64,000 nt of DNA, taken from NCBI GenBank assembly GCA_963978545.1, contig OZ021723.1, positions 7,997,593 through 8,061,592 of the forward strand, given 5' to 3'. The position numbers and the translations under genes were made by a program. This document shows positions 1 to 10,691 of the stretch, in pieces. The notes beneath the pieces are model-generated. The model made no database searches. It saw only the letters and a list, made by a program, of their open reading frames with translations, and was not told the origin of the DNA. The DNA comes from Linyphia triangularis. Lineage: Eukaryota > Arthropoda > Arachnida > Araneae > Linyphiidae. Numbering within the stretch: position 1 is the stretch's first letter; every line of letters begins with the position of its first letter.

Positions 1-200
1 TAGTATTCCATAAAAGTGACACTTTAATGACAGTTACAGCAACCAAAATTTGATAGAATACATTGTAAAATACTTCGAATCTATCTCCCAAGTTTCAGCC
101 CGATTGAATGACGGCAAGTGTGTTAATTTAGACTTCGTAGATTTGCCCAGCAGCCACAAACAAGCAAAATAGTAAGAAAAAAAAAAACGTTTGTAGGAAA
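1..200. repeat. Diverged interspersed repeat
   Basis: Related to 38714-38880: both share a tagtattcc start, the phrase aaccaaaatttgatagaat and later the words ctatct and caagttt. Reverse-complement relatives lie near 25320-25440 and 34445-34545. The element ends cannot be fixed here. Confidence 0.5.
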
Positions 201-361
201 ATATTTAAATTCTGTGATACAGCTTCATAATATTTGAAAAGATAAACTGAATGAATGAAAATTTATTGGAATACATATAAGCGAGTCTGATTGCATAAAG
301 AATTATTATTTGTTGTGCTTGTTCTTAAACTACATAACACAAAACGTAGCATTATATTTAA

Positions 362-785
362 GGCGTCTTCTCACTTTAGGCACCTCGAAAATAGGCTATT
401 TTCGCGATTTTTTTTCGAGGATTTTTGCAAACAATTATGGGATAAAATGGATCCTATATAATAAACACATCTTTCAAGTACAAGAAAAAATTTATTTTTT
501 ATTTTTTTGAACAATTACTATAATAAAACAGTAGCATCGAAAAACCCGTGTAGAAATGTAATGTTCGTGGCTTGTTGATGAAATTTCGGAAACTATCCGG
601 CCGATTGTCATGAAATTTGAATGACATATTCTTCATAGTTATGGCTATAGTGCATATCATCAGATTTTTGAAATTTTGATTTGAAGTATTTTTTTTTTTA
701 CAAAAAACTGCAAAAAAAAGCGGTTTTTTTTTACTTTTTCGAAAAACGTGCGCCATTTTGTTATTTTCGCGAATTTCAAAAATCT
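362..785 (+). mobile_element. Truncated TTAA foldback element (left arm)
   Basis: Begins ggcgtcttctcactttaggc directly after TTAA (358-361) and matches the left arm of the complete copy at 33176-33866. Its central spacer is inverted relative to that copy. The second arm is missing: from about 785 the sequence changes to a tandem array. Confidence 0.75.
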
Positions 786-811
786 GAATTTTTTTTTGAT
801 TAATTTAATTT

Positions 812-1046
812 TTACAAAGGGACTTCAAATAGAGATACAGCTCTGAAATTTTCAACATACGTAGTTTTAGCCTTCCAATTGGACTTATGAAAAACAGAAT
901 GTTAAAATTTTAATTAGTTATTTTTTAATTATTTTTTTTAATTAATAAAAAAAAATTACAAAACGACTTTTAATAGGGCTACAGTTCTGAAATTTTTAAC
1001 ATAAGTAGTTTTGGCCTTCTAATTGGACTTTTGAAAAACAGAATTT

Positions 1047-1086
<40 letters not shown>

Positions 1087-1507
1087 AATTAATAAATATT
1101 TTACAAAACGATTTTTAAAAGGGATACAGCTCTAAAATGTTCAACATAAGTACTTTTGGGCTTCTAATTGGAACTTTTGAAAAACAGAATTTGAAATTTT
1201 CATTTATTTCTTTTTTAATTAATTAATAAATATTTTACAGACAATTTCTAATTGGGCTAGAGCTCTGAAATTTTCAGCATAAGTAGTTTTACTCTTCTAA
1301 ATTGGACTTTTGAAAAACAGAATTTTAAATTGTTATTTAGTTCTTTTTTAATTAATTTGTTTAATTAATTAACAAATATTTTACAAAATGATTTCTACTT
1401 GGGCTACAGTTCAGAAATTTTCAACACAAGTAGTTTTGGCATTCTAATTGGACTATTGACAAAAAGAATGTTAAAATTTTGTTTTATTTTTTGATTAATT
1501 TTTTTAA
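812..1507 (+). repeat. Degenerate ~140-bp tandem repeat, five units
   Basis: Five units start near 819, 960, 1106, 1238 and 1386. Each contains versions of ctacagctctgaaattttca, then gtagttttggcc, then ttggacttttgaaaaacaga, separated by ttaattaa-rich spacers and a poly-T run. A sixth unit lies at 4393-4470, beyond the 2.87-kb TTAA element, so the array was probably split by that insertion. Confidence 0.8.
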
Positions 1508-2378
1508 TTAAGAGTGATTTTCTGAGAGAGGGGTACGCTTGTGATTATGCTAATTTTTGATTTCCCTGAAATTTTCAGGAAGTGTTCTGTATGTTATCCT
1601 GATTACATATTTGAAAACCGCTTTAAAAAATTCCATTCCATTGTCACGTTTCAGCTGGTTTTGTAGAGGAAGGGAAGCGCGTTTTACAGCATTTTTGATG
1701 AAAAACGCTATCATTAGAATTAATTTTTTGCCTAATTTTCTGCATGTGCTAAACTTTTGATTGCAAAATATATAATAGACTACTAGTACTAAATGTTATC
1801 AGTGCTAATTTCTTGGCACATCACTTAAGTTTTGTTGCAGATAGCGGACAAAAATATGTCCGATTCACTATTTTTTACTACTTTAAGAGCCAAACTTTAG
1901 CTGACTTTACATATGTGCCAAACATTTGGCATTGTTGTAAGATAGTACACCACAAACATAATACTTTAGCGTAAAAAAAACTTTGGCACCTATCTGAAGT
2001 TTCCAGTCAAGTCAGTCCGAAATCTGGATTTTTTGACTTTTCGGCCTAATTTAAGGCCAAAAATCTCAAAACTTCAGGATCTCTAAAATAAGGTGATGGT
2101 GCTAACAGAGAGTGACTATAGTGTACTTAACATTGCCATCTTCTGTTTTTTTGGCACCTCTGCTCATTTTTATGAAATAACGATGTAAATACGATCAAAA
2201 TGTTCAAAAATGGCAAAGTTGATTGATGCCATTTTCCGTTGATGAAGTGAGCTGCAAACTTGTGCCAAAAGTTTTCTTTCATTTTTTTTGACTCACAAAA
2301 CCATTTAAAGGTAAGAATATGTTTTATTGCTTTGGCACCTGCTCAAAGTTAGGCTATTTTTTTAAATATTTAATGTTC

Positions 2379-2793
2379 TTAATGTTTGGATGGAAAAAAT
2401 TGCCCGACATAAATAGTGGGTATTTTATCAGACTTAACCAGTGGAATTTCATATCTCTCTTGTTTGTTAGAGGTTAATGAGTATGTTATATTAGTTGCTT
2501 TGGTATTTATTTTTTTACATAATATGTTTTGGCTTTGTCCTTTGGACTTAGTTAATGCTAGTACAGTTATGTGTTGTTCATCCACTGCATGATTAATATC
2601 TAAGTCCTTGATTGAGGTAAACGTTGCTGTACATTCCACTCAGGGCTAAACACTACTAATCTTTGTTTCCTAGGTTGCTTCTTTTGGGGGGGCTTCCCTT
2701 TGGAAAAATCTTCAGAAAACGGTTGTATGATTTAAATTTGTGCTTGACATCTTCTATCTTTATGACAGTTTTCTTCCCAGGTCCAATATCGTG
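2379..2793 (-). pseudogene. Decayed coding remnant inside the TTAA element
   Basis: Two adjacent minus-strand segments look like former coding sequence. Segment 2656-2793 reads HDIGPGKKTVIKIEDV and continues to KRSNLGNKD before a stop. Segment 2379-2639 is an 86-residue open frame containing NHAVDEQHITVLALTKSKG and ending in a lysine-histidine pair. They are in different frames, so at least one frameshift separates them. I do not recognise the family. The location in the centre of a transposable element suggests the C-terminal part of an element-encoded protein. Confidence 0.4.
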
Positions 2794-3049
2794 ATGGTTC
2801 TAAAATGTTATTCCTTCTTAATTCCCTAGGTTAAAAGAATGGTATGACGATATGTTTTTCAAAGTGATTTTATCTATAGAGCCTTCGTAATGTTAAATAT
2901 GAACAACAGAGGATTTCACATTTCTAATGATGCCATTAGAGAGAAGAGCTTTATATATCTCTTATGACGAGGAAGTATCATGGTCATCTTTGAAACGCTG
3001 TGGTTCGTTGAATTAACTGCGTATGATCTTCAGCCCCATTTCTTGGCTT

Positions 3050-3244
3050 AAGCTTGGCGTCCACTATCGCGAAGCAGAGCAGAGCAGATCAGAGCGGAGG
3101 GGATTAGAGCCAATTACAAGGCTGCCAATGTATATTATAGCACAAGCCTCGAGCTACAATGGACGTTGACATAGTTGTAATTAGCTCTAATCCACTCCGC
3201 TCTGATCTGATCTGCTCTGCTTAGCGATAGTTAACGCCAAGCTT
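3050..3244. mobile_element. Palindromic MITE (~195 bp)
   Basis: Nearly perfect inverted repeat: aagcttggcgtccactatcg at the left mirrors cgatagttaacgccaagctt at the right, with clustered gcagagcagagcagatcaga on the left and its mirror on the right. TTAA overlaps the left end (3047-3050). The core (gattagagccaattacaagg and its mirror) is the same palindrome as at 3627-3711. Confidence 0.75.
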
Positions 3245-3626
3245 TACTGTGCTACAACAACCGGCATTGTCATTTCCATCGACAATTCTTATTCATACTG
3301 CTGCCACTCAAAATTATGTATCTTATATCATACTAAAAGATTCCATCACAAAACGTTAACATGTAAAGGATAAATATAGCGACCAGGATGATTCTTGATA
3401 ACTTTTAAGTAAAATCAATAAAAATCTTTTTATTTTTTAAAAAACTTCAAGCAGGTGTCAAAGTTATAAAGCCTATTCTGACCTTCGAATGGTTTTATGA
3501 AACAAAAAATGAAAGAAAACTCTTGGCACAAGTTTGCAGCTCACTTCATCAATGGAAAATGGCATCAATCAACTTTGCCGTTTTTGAACATTTTGATCAT
3601 ATTTACATCGTTATTTCATAAAAATG

Positions 3627-3711
3627 AGCCAATTACAAGGCTGCCAATGTCTACTATAGCACGAGCCTCGAGCTACAATGGACGTTGACAGCCTTGTAAT
3701 TGGCTCTAATC
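3627..3711. mobile_element. Short palindromic insert (~85 bp) in the right arm
   Basis: gagccaattacaaggctgcc at the left mirrors ggcagccttgtaattggctc-type sequence at the right. The left arm of the host element (about 2160) lacks it, which gives a natural empty-site comparison. It shares its core with 3050-3244. Confidence 0.8.
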
Positions 3712-4559
3712 AGAGGTGCCAAAAAACAGACGATGGCAATGTTAAGTACACTATAGTCACTCTCTGTTAGCATCATCACCTTATTTTAGAGATTCTGAAG
3801 TTTTGAGATTTTTGGCCTTAAATTAGACCGAAAAGCAAAAAATCCAGATTTCGGACTGACTTGACTGGAAACTTCAGATAGATGCCAAATTTTTTTTTAC
3901 GCTAAAGTATTATGTTTGTGGTGTACTATCTTACAACAATGCCAAATGTTTGGTACATATGTAAAGTCAGCTAAATTTTGGCTCTTAAAGTAGTAAAAAA
4001 TAGTGAATCGGACATATTTTTCTCCGCTATCTGCACCAAAACTTAAGTGATGTGCCAAGAAATTAGCACTGATAACAATTAATACTAGTAGTCTATTATA
4101 CATTTTTGCAATCAAAAGTTTAGCACATGCAGAAAATTTGGCAAAAAATTAATTCTAATGATAGCGTTTTTCATCAAAAATGCTATAAAACGCGCCTCCC
4201 TTCCTCTACAAAACCAGCTGAAACATGACAATGGAATGGAATTTTTTAAAGCGGTTTTCAAATTTGTAATCAGCATAACATATAGCTTATCAGCATAACA
4301 TTTGCTGAAAATTTCATGGAAATCAAAAATTAGCATAATCACAGACCAATGCAAAGTGTACCCCGCTCTCAGAAAATCACTCTTAATATTTTCACACAAA
4401 AAAACGACTTCTAATAGGCCTAGAGCTCTGAAAGTTTCAACATAAGCAGTTTTGGCTTTCTAATTTTGCTATCCACAAACACGTGCTAAAATAATCTTAA
4501 AGGGGTGTTGTATTATTGTATTAACGGGGATTTGATTATTTTTTTTGTCTTGACAGGGG

Positions 4560-4895
4560 AGAGGCTTCTAATATTAAATCTTTACGTAGCAATTACATTC
4601 TAGTGAGTGAAGCGAGCTTATGCTTACGGAACAATGAACCTCTCAGCGAGAGAAGCGAGCCTATTCTTGCATAGTAATGAACCTTTCAACGAGTGAAGTA
4701 AGCCTGAACTTATGTATCAATAAACTTTTCAGCGAACGAAGCGAGCCTGATTTTGCGTAGCGATGAACCTTCCTGCGAGCGAAGAGCCAAAAACTCGAAC
4801 TTATACACCAATGACGGATTTCAGAAACGCGAGGCCTCACAGCAAGCTAAAATATTGCACATGTTAAATTTCGTAGCGAAGCACGGGTATTCAGG
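4560..4895 (+). repeat. Interspersed repeat with ~43-bp internal subrepeats
   Basis: Four subrepeats follow the pattern tgaacctttcaacgagtgaa followed by taagcct or gcgagcct. The segment ends with tttcgtagcgaagcacgggt. A second copy is at 13105-13355, and the reverse complement of its end motif occurs at 17741-17775. Confidence 0.75.
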
Positions 4896-4939
4896 TAGTT
4901 TAAAATAAAATATCCGTTATAGAATGAATTATTCATGAA

Positions 4940-5204
4940 AAAATGAATACACGTGCACTCTTGAACTATATGCGAACTTTTGTAAACATTAACATTGGCG
5001 AATTTTACTTCGCCAAGATGATGCCAAACTTAGGCTTAAATTTACTGAAGCTTCCGATCTTTTCATGCTAGCCGGAAAAATTCGCAACAACTGCTCTGCG
5101 ATTTCACTTCCTATGTAACCCTATCGGAGTTGCAAGTCGGACGATACAAGCGTGAAATGGCCTTAAGCATACTTTATTATTGCCTCTCAGTTCGTAGCAT
5201 CAAC
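4940..5204. other. Unassigned interval
   Basis: Apart from a short inverted motif (ggcgaattttacttcgcc, 4996-5013) no gene or known element was seen. Confidence 0.4.
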
Positions 5205-5449
5205 TATACTAAACTTCAACTTAACTAGACATCACTTAGACGGTACATCGTCACAGTGCTCATAGGTATTTAATCCATTTTGGAGGAGTGAAAGCATAAT
5301 GTTCTCCAAACCACAACCCTATAGAGAACAAAAGGCCATAAGGTTTGGCGAGAATTATGTCTTCACTCCGCCAAAATGGATTAAATACCTATGAGCACTG
5401 TCACGATCTATCGTCTAAGTGATGTCTAGTTAAGTTGAAGTTTAGTATA
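5205..5449. mobile_element. 245-bp palindromic TA MITE, copy 1
   Basis: Starts tatactaaacttcaacttaa and ends with the mirror ttaagttgaagtttagtata, with near-complete inverted arms. Exactly 245 bp, as are the copies at 17389-17633 and 54673-54917. The TA at each end is consistent with a Tc1/mariner-type TA target duplication. Confidence 0.9.
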
Positions 5450-5582
5450 GGACTTGTTTGCTAGAAATAAAGTTTCTTGACGACGCGACGTTACAGTGCA
5501 TAGGGCTTAAATATTGTGCACAGGGTCCAACGCTAAAGTAGGACCAGATAAATGTTGCATTTCTGCTGAATATGGTCGTATA

Positions 5583-7166
5583 CACTAAGGGAAAAAAGTA
5601 GAAGGACAGTCATATTTTGTAATTTATGCTTTGTATTTCGATCCTCCTGATCTAAATTTCTTTTTTTTATGTAGTTTGGTTATTTGGTTATTTTTTCTTT
5701 TTTATAAATGAGTAAATTTTATCTACCACTAGTAAAAATTAAGGAAAACAGTACTTAACGATTTTTGGTATGTGAAAAAAGTAGAAGGACACGTGCTAAA
5801 ATAATTTGTTTTGGAATATTGTAAACCTCAAAGGTGGGTGTTTCATTCTTTTTAACTGTTTTTGTTAAAAAAAAAAAAAAAAAAACATACTATTTTATTG
5901 AAAATCCGTCGTTTTCATCTTTTTAGAATGCCTAGAGGAAAACCTTTAAGTGAGTTTGAAAAAGGCCAAATTTATGCCTACAAAAACGATGGCAAAGGTG
6001 TGAGAGAGATTGCACGCCAGCTACATATTAGTCCAAATACTGTTTCAAACTATATAAGAAATCCTAGTAGTCAGGGAACCAAAAAGAAGACTGGCAGACC
6101 TAAAAAACTGACGCAACGCGATCAAAGAAAAATCATTCGGGAACTAAAAAACACGGATGGAAGTATTGCCAAAGCTCAAAATAATGCAGGCGCATCACAC
6201 ACGTTTCACGAAGAACTGTCTACAACTACATAAAAAGGTCCGAAAATTTCGTATTCCAAAAAAGGAAGCACCATCCCAAATGGAATGAAAGGCACATTGA
6301 ACACCGACTGCACTGGGCTTAAAACCACATGTCCTGGACGTCAGAATGGACCTCCGTTATATTTTCTGATGAGAAAAGATTTAATTTAGACGGTCCAGAT
6401 GGCTACAAATACTATTGGCACTGTCTCGGTACTGAAGAAAAGACTTATTCTACCCGACAGATGGGAGGAGGGAGTTTAATGGTTTGGTTGGCAGTCGGGT
6501 ACGGAGGAAGAACAAGCCTAGTGTTCCTGAGTGGCAGGCAGAAACACGCAGATTACATCCAAGTCTTGAATTCAGATCTCCTTCCCTACGTCGTTGAGCT
6601 AGGCGTAAATGACTGGATTTTTCAACACGACGGAGCATCAATTCACACAGCTAATGGGGTTAAAAATTGGTTTTGCAGCAAATAATGTTCGGGTTTTGCC
6701 ATGGCCTACTAAAAGCCCGGACCTCAACATTGTAGAGAACATATGGGCAATGATTGTTCGTCGCGTTTACGCGGAAGGCAAGCAGTTTGAATCTATAGTT
6801 GAGCTTCGGAGAACTTTGAATTATGTATGGGACAATTTCTGCCAAACAGAAATTCAAACTTCATATGATTCGTTGTCAAATCGAATTTTTGAAGTAATCA
6901 CAGCCAATGGTGGAAGAATTCCCTATTAATAAGACTTTTATTTGCATTATTTAGAAGTGTCCTTCTACTTTTTTCACAGAGTATAATGAAGTCAAAACTG
7001 ATTTATTGCTGTACTTGACCTGTATTCTTTTGTATCAATTTTCAGATACAGTTATCTGTTTGTAATTAGTAATTTAAAGTGTCACTCATTAAATTGTTAT
7101 GGAAAAAAATCAGTGTTTTTTATTTGTAAAAAAAAAAATCATGTGTCCTACTTTTTTCACGCAGTG
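5583..7166 (+). mobile_element. Tc1/mariner element with IR/DR termini
   Basis: A 1584-bp element flanked by TA (5581-5582 and 7167-7168). The outer ends are cactaagggaaaaaagtaga on the left and the inverse of cactgcgtgaaaaaagtagg on the right. A second, inner copy of the gtgaaaaaagtagaaggaca motif lies at about 5772-5795 and, inverted, at 6956-6977. This gives each end two direct repeats inside a roughly 200-bp inverted repeat, the IR/DR architecture known from several Tc1-like elements. Length and ends look complete, but the transposase is broken, so any movement would need a transposase supplied from elsewhere. Confidence 0.93.
5928..6929 (+). pseudogene. Tc1-like DD34E transposase, inactivated
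   Basis: The start ATG at 5928 (MPRGKPLSEFEKGQ) begins an N-terminal helix-turn-helix region: GVREIARQLHISPNTVSNYI, followed by the basic linker KKKTGRPKKLTQRDQRKI typical of Tc1 transposases. The catalytic domain follows: first D in VIFSDEKRFNLDG (about 6354-6392), second D in IFQHDGASIHTA (about 6616-6651), and E in SPDLNIVENIW (about 6715-6747). Counting through the frame change, 34 residues separate the second D from the E, so this is DD34E, the Tc1 signature. It is broken by a frame change near 6210, a TAA at 6318-6320 and a one-base insertion near 6676. The natural end is TAA after GGRIPY at 6927-6929. A ctttttag tract just before the ATG could be a splice acceptor. Confidence 0.93.
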
Positions 7167-7369
7167 TACTTCTTGCACACGTGACAAAATTCTATACTGT
7201 GCTCATGAATTTACAAGTTGCTCAATGAATATGTCGGTAAATTGAGAAGAAGGGAGAGAGAGGGGGAAGGGCATTGTGCCAATTTTCATGGATAATGATT
7301 GATGTTTTTCAAGCACAATAAAAAATCACCCTCATTAATATTTATATTCAAGAAAAGGTGCGCTATTTC

Positions 7370-7420
7370 TCAACAAACACGCTCAGAGTAACTACTTTGG
7401 AAATGGACTTTAATGGTTCC
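7370..7420 (-). CDS. Candidate terminal exon of secreted 8-Cys protein gene
   Basis: On the minus strand the acceptor ctctatacag precedes 16 codons and a TGA stop; the last residue before the stop is cysteine. The phase is 0, as required by exon 8246-8290, and the extra cysteine brings the mature protein to eight, an even number suited to disulphide pairing. The pyrimidine tract is poor and no AATAAA follows closely (only aatataaat about 25 bases on), so this exon is the least certain of the five. It lies between the Tc1 element and the 7521-8185 foldback. Another terminal exon farther downstream is possible. Confidence 0.38.
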   Translation of the reverse strand, partial: GTIKVHFQSSYSERVC

Positions 7421-7520
7421 CTGTATAGAGACTTCGAAATAGTGTTAGGTACTTTTATTAACTTTTAAATGTGGATTTTCTTTTTAAGATGTTCGAGTTA
7501 CTGCACTAGATTCAATATTA

Positions 7521-8185
7521 ATAGACTGAGAGGCGACTGCAATTTTTGGACCCCATCGAACATCATTCTGATTTTTTTTTATAGAAATTAGAGAAAAGTG
7601 AGTAGATTACGAATACACAGGTCTGCATTGGCAAAAATGGCCGAAACTGGTCAAAAATCGACTTTTAATAAGTTGAACTAAATCCAATTTCCAAATGAGC
7701 CATAACTTGCCACATAATGAGCATTTTTTTTTTATTTGGTAACCCTCACTCTTTAATTATCAATTAAGAAGGTTGCAAAAGATTCAGATATCTGGTGACG
7801 GTCTACTTGCATCTATTAAAAGGGAGCCAAGTTGGCAATAAAAATTACGTCACGGATAACGTAACTGATGTCGCCAATTTGGCTTACTTTTAAAAGATAC
7901 AAATTTTAAAAGCCAGAGATCAGAAATCATTTGCACTTTTTCTTATTGAAAATCAAAATACAGGGTTGTCAGTCGAAAAAGTTTGTTCTCTCTTTGGCAA
8001 GTTATGACATATTTCGCAATCGGATTTTAGTTCAACTCCTTCCAAGTCGATTTTTGACCAGTTTCGGCCATTTTTGCCACGGCAGACCAGTGGATTCCTA
8101 ATCTACTCACTTTTCTGCAATTTCTATAAAAAATTCAGAATGATGTTCGATGGGGTCCAAAAATTGCAGTCGCCTCTCCGTCTAT
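7521..8185. mobile_element. Foldback element (~665 bp)
   Basis: atagactgagaggcgactgc at the left mirrors gcagtcgcctctccgtctat at the right. The inverted arms extend more than 250 bp each (gaccccatcgaacatcattc, aaaatggccgaaactggtca) and a second inner palindrome sits around 7820-7905. A single arm occurs at 34163-34430. It lies in an intron of the secreted-protein gene. Target duplication is not clear. Confidence 0.8.
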
Positions 8186-8245
8186 AATGGATAATGACGT
8201 TACAAATACGAAGTTAATAGAAACGTGGTAACCACTTCGACTTAC

Positions 8246-8290
8246 CACTCGTTCCTTAACTATGACCTTCGCTTTATTATAGCATGGTTT
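8246..8290 (-). CDS. Exon 4 of secreted 8-Cys protein gene
   Basis: A 45-bp phase 0-0 exon on the minus strand. A strong acceptor (ctaatctttttttcag) precedes AAACCATGC, and the exon ends GTG before the consensus donor gtaagt. It encodes 15 residues, KPCYNKAKVIVKERV, with the seventh cysteine outside the signal peptide and a basic C-terminal half. It sits between the 7521-8185 foldback and the 8476-9205 MITE, which explains why it is easily missed. Phase agrees with exon 11278-11391 upstream. Confidence 0.68.
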
Positions 8291-8475
8291 CTGAAAAAAA
8301 GATTAGTTAGAAATAAATCTAAGGATGGCTTTTTTTTTTTTAATGAAAACTTTGCTTTGTGTCCAAATGGTTCAATATTGTTATGAATAATAAACTTTTT
8401 ACCAAGCATAAATTTGACATTGTACACTAAAACTAATTGGCCAAAAAAGCTGGGGAAATATGCGAAAACACTTAA

Positions 8476-9205
8476 CCCTTCTTTGCATGATGATGGAAAT
8501 TTCCATCATAATATTTAGTCAACAAAAAAAGGTACTCAAAACCCTTGTACTGTAAATTTGTTGTTGCTGGCAACTTTTTAAGCGACTATTGTGTACAAAA
8601 AAACGCAGTTGTCAAAATATAGCAAACGTCACTGTCAATTACCAGGCCTACAACTTGTCATTCCGCTGTTTGTTGTGACTGGAAGAAATGAGCGAGATTT
8701 TAAATTGTTTTATGGAAATAAACGGAGATATAAAATACAATAAAAGTGAAAATGAGTGGAAAAAAGGTTTGTTTTCATGTTTTTGTTATTTTGTATACAA
8801 TTTATATCAAAACACTGTGAATAAATTTCTCAAAACTATGTGATAGAAATTTACATCACTATGCAGTAACTTCACTTGTAATGTACTGTAAACATTTTTT
8901 TGTTAATGTTCATTTTATGTTGTTTTTTAGGTAAACATGAATGATAGAGATATTGAAGATTTTTACATCATACTTTATCATACAGAATAAAGAAGATTTA
9001 GTAAAAAATATTTTTTTATTTATTTATTACTGAGCTAAATATGTGACAATGCATGATGATGTAAATTTACATCATATTGTTTTTTACATAATACATATTT
9101 TTATTTACACCAAGATTTTTTTAAATATTTTTCCTTTAATCTAGAGCATTAATTACATCACCCTGATTTTTTTTTAAAAAAAAGAAAAAATCATGCAAAG
9201 AAGGG
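8476..9205. mobile_element. 730-bp piggyBac-like MITE, copy 1
   Basis: Exact terminal inverted repeat cccttctttgcatgat at both ends, flanked by TTAA at 8472-8475 and 9206-9209. TTAA targets with CCC-starting termini are the piggyBac signature. Subterminal palindromes tgatggaaatttccatca (left) and tgatgtaaatttacatca (right) are candidate transposase-binding sites. Inside are short open frames beginning MSEILNCFMEINGD and MNDRDIEDFY, plausibly the remains of a transposase start. The copy at 21765-22494 has exactly the same length. Confidence 0.9.
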
Positions 9206-9382
9206 TTAAAACACTAAGCAGATCAAACGGGTCCACGGTATCTCAAGCGCGTCAAGAGGAAAACACTTTCGTAGTAGTTTAAAGAGCTTCAAGCTACCTA
9301 CTGACAAAGTTTCAAACACTCTTACCCTTTATCATTTTGGAGAATAGCTAACGTCACGTAGTCTGAATGATGGTGGTCGCTG

Positions 9383-9522
9383 CAGAAACAAGACTTATCG
9401 ATTTAGAGTAGAGGTTTGTAAGTCCGAAAAATCAAATGCCGTATTACAACTCTTTAGGCCACCAATTCACTGCACGGACTACCTTCATACCTACTCTAAA
9501 TTGACTTGTTGTTTCTAGAGCA
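9383..9522. repeat. Short imperfect palindrome (~140 bp)
   Basis: agaaacaagacttatcgatt followed by tagagtag at the left mirrors ctactctaaattgacttgtt followed by gtttct at the right. It resembles a decayed foldback MITE; no target duplication was identified. Confidence 0.55.
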
Positions 9523-9822
9523 AATTTTTAAAAAAATGCGTTTTCTAACTTGCACAACGTATGTTTTGACTGGACATGTCTAAGGGGATTAAGTTTAGTC
9601 AAGAAAGAGGGCGTTTTTTTGCCTTTTTATTGCATTAATGAAGCATATAAAGTAAAGTTGTGGTATGTTAGCTCTAGTTACTCGTTTCATGGCATTTATA
9701 CCACAAAAATAATTTTTTTAAAGATTAAAAATAATAGTTCGAGGGTCCTTGACTAATTTCAGCATTTAAATCAAATTTAAATTTAGTAGATAGTGCTTCA
9801 ACAATTAAACGTCGAAATGATG

Positions 9823-10004
9823 GCCGACCAAATAGTATAGTGGTTAGCGTGCTAGCTTCTAGACCGCGAGGTTGCGGGTTCCGAGTCCCGTGTTAGGCAT
9901 GGGTGTTTGTAAATGTATGCTGGCTTGTCAAATGACGAATGTTTCGGCGCATTATAGCCCTCGTGTTGCTGACGGTGCCAGATAATCTGAAAACAACCAA
10001 CCAA
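9823..10004 (+). mobile_element. tRNA-derived SINE (family 1)
   Basis: Head gccgaccaaa followed by tatagtggttagcgtg (Pol III A-box-like) and gggttccgagtcccg (B-box-like). The T-arm and a gccgac/gttggc-type acceptor pairing seen in other copies mark a tRNA origin. The non-tRNA body contains tgacgaatgtttcggcgcat, and the tail is the simple repeat aaccaacc. An exact 11-bp target duplication, tcgaaatgatg, lies at 9812-9822 and 10005-10015. The window holds 17 recognisable copies. Confidence 0.93.
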
Positions 10005-10200
10005 TCGAAATGATGACTTGGTGCGAAAAATTCCCAAAGGCAAGGTCTAAAAGATATGTATGCCAACTATAAACCACATCTGTACTACCTCTCTCTATAT
10101 AGTATAAACAGATACTTTTTCCGTTATCCTTTTCTAAGCAACTCAATCCCCAAGACCATCGACAAAGCTCAAACTTCGCGGGTGTCTTGAATTCAATTAA

Positions 10201-10691
10201 ACCATGAATTTCAGCTCATATAATATTAAAGAGAGATGTGTGGCAGTTACTTTGGCCTAGAGCAGTGGAGTATGCCGTCACATTTCAAAATCCATATGCA
10301 GGAACTTAAAAAAATTTCGGCACACACTGCAAAAACGCTGGGAAGGTAACTTTGATCTCTAACTACAACTTCTGGATAGCGCTTAGTTGGTTATTCATTT
10401 GAAGTCGAAGAAGGCTTAACAGCCACCATAGAGATTTATACCAACAACTTCCCCTCCAACTACTCTATGGTGACTTTTATGCCTTCTTCGACTTCAAACG
10501 AATAACCAACTAAGCACTATCCAGAAGTTGTAGTTAGATATCAGTGCTACCTTCCCAGCTCTTTTGCAGTGTGTGACGAAATTTTAAGTTCCTGCATATG
10601 GATTTTTAATTGTGACGGCATACTCTACTGCTCTAGGCCAAAGTACCTGCCTCATATCTCTCTTTAATGTTACATGGACTGAAATTCATCG
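10201..10691. mobile_element. TTAA-flanked foldback element (491 bp)
   Basis: Flanked by TTAA at 10197-10200 and 10692-10695. Left end accatgaatttcag mirrors right end ctgaaattcatcg. The arms match over roughly 230 bp (gaagtcgaagaaggc and its mirror near the centre). No coding capacity. It lies in intron 3 of the secreted-protein gene. Confidence 0.8.

Larger units (their letters stand above)
1512..4382. mobile_element. 2.87-kb TTAA-flanked element with long inverted arms
   Basis: Both ends carry the same 17-bp inverted terminus, gagtgattttctgagag, and TTAA flanks each side (1508-1511 and 4383-4386). The arms, about 1512-2355 and 3440-4382, are inverted copies of each other across roughly 850 bp with only scattered differences. 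The right arm carries an extra 85-bp palindromic insert at 3627-3711. The middle (2360-3440) contains decayed minus-strand coding sequence and another palindrome. TTAA target duplication is the hallmark of the piggyBac superfamily. No transposase catalytic motif could be recognised, so superfamily assignment rests on the target site only. Confidence 0.8.

Noticed and set aside
9830..9900. SINE head as a functional tRNA gene
   Set aside because: The anticodon arm does not fold properly and the sequence recurs with aaccaacc tails and target duplications, so these are SINEs.
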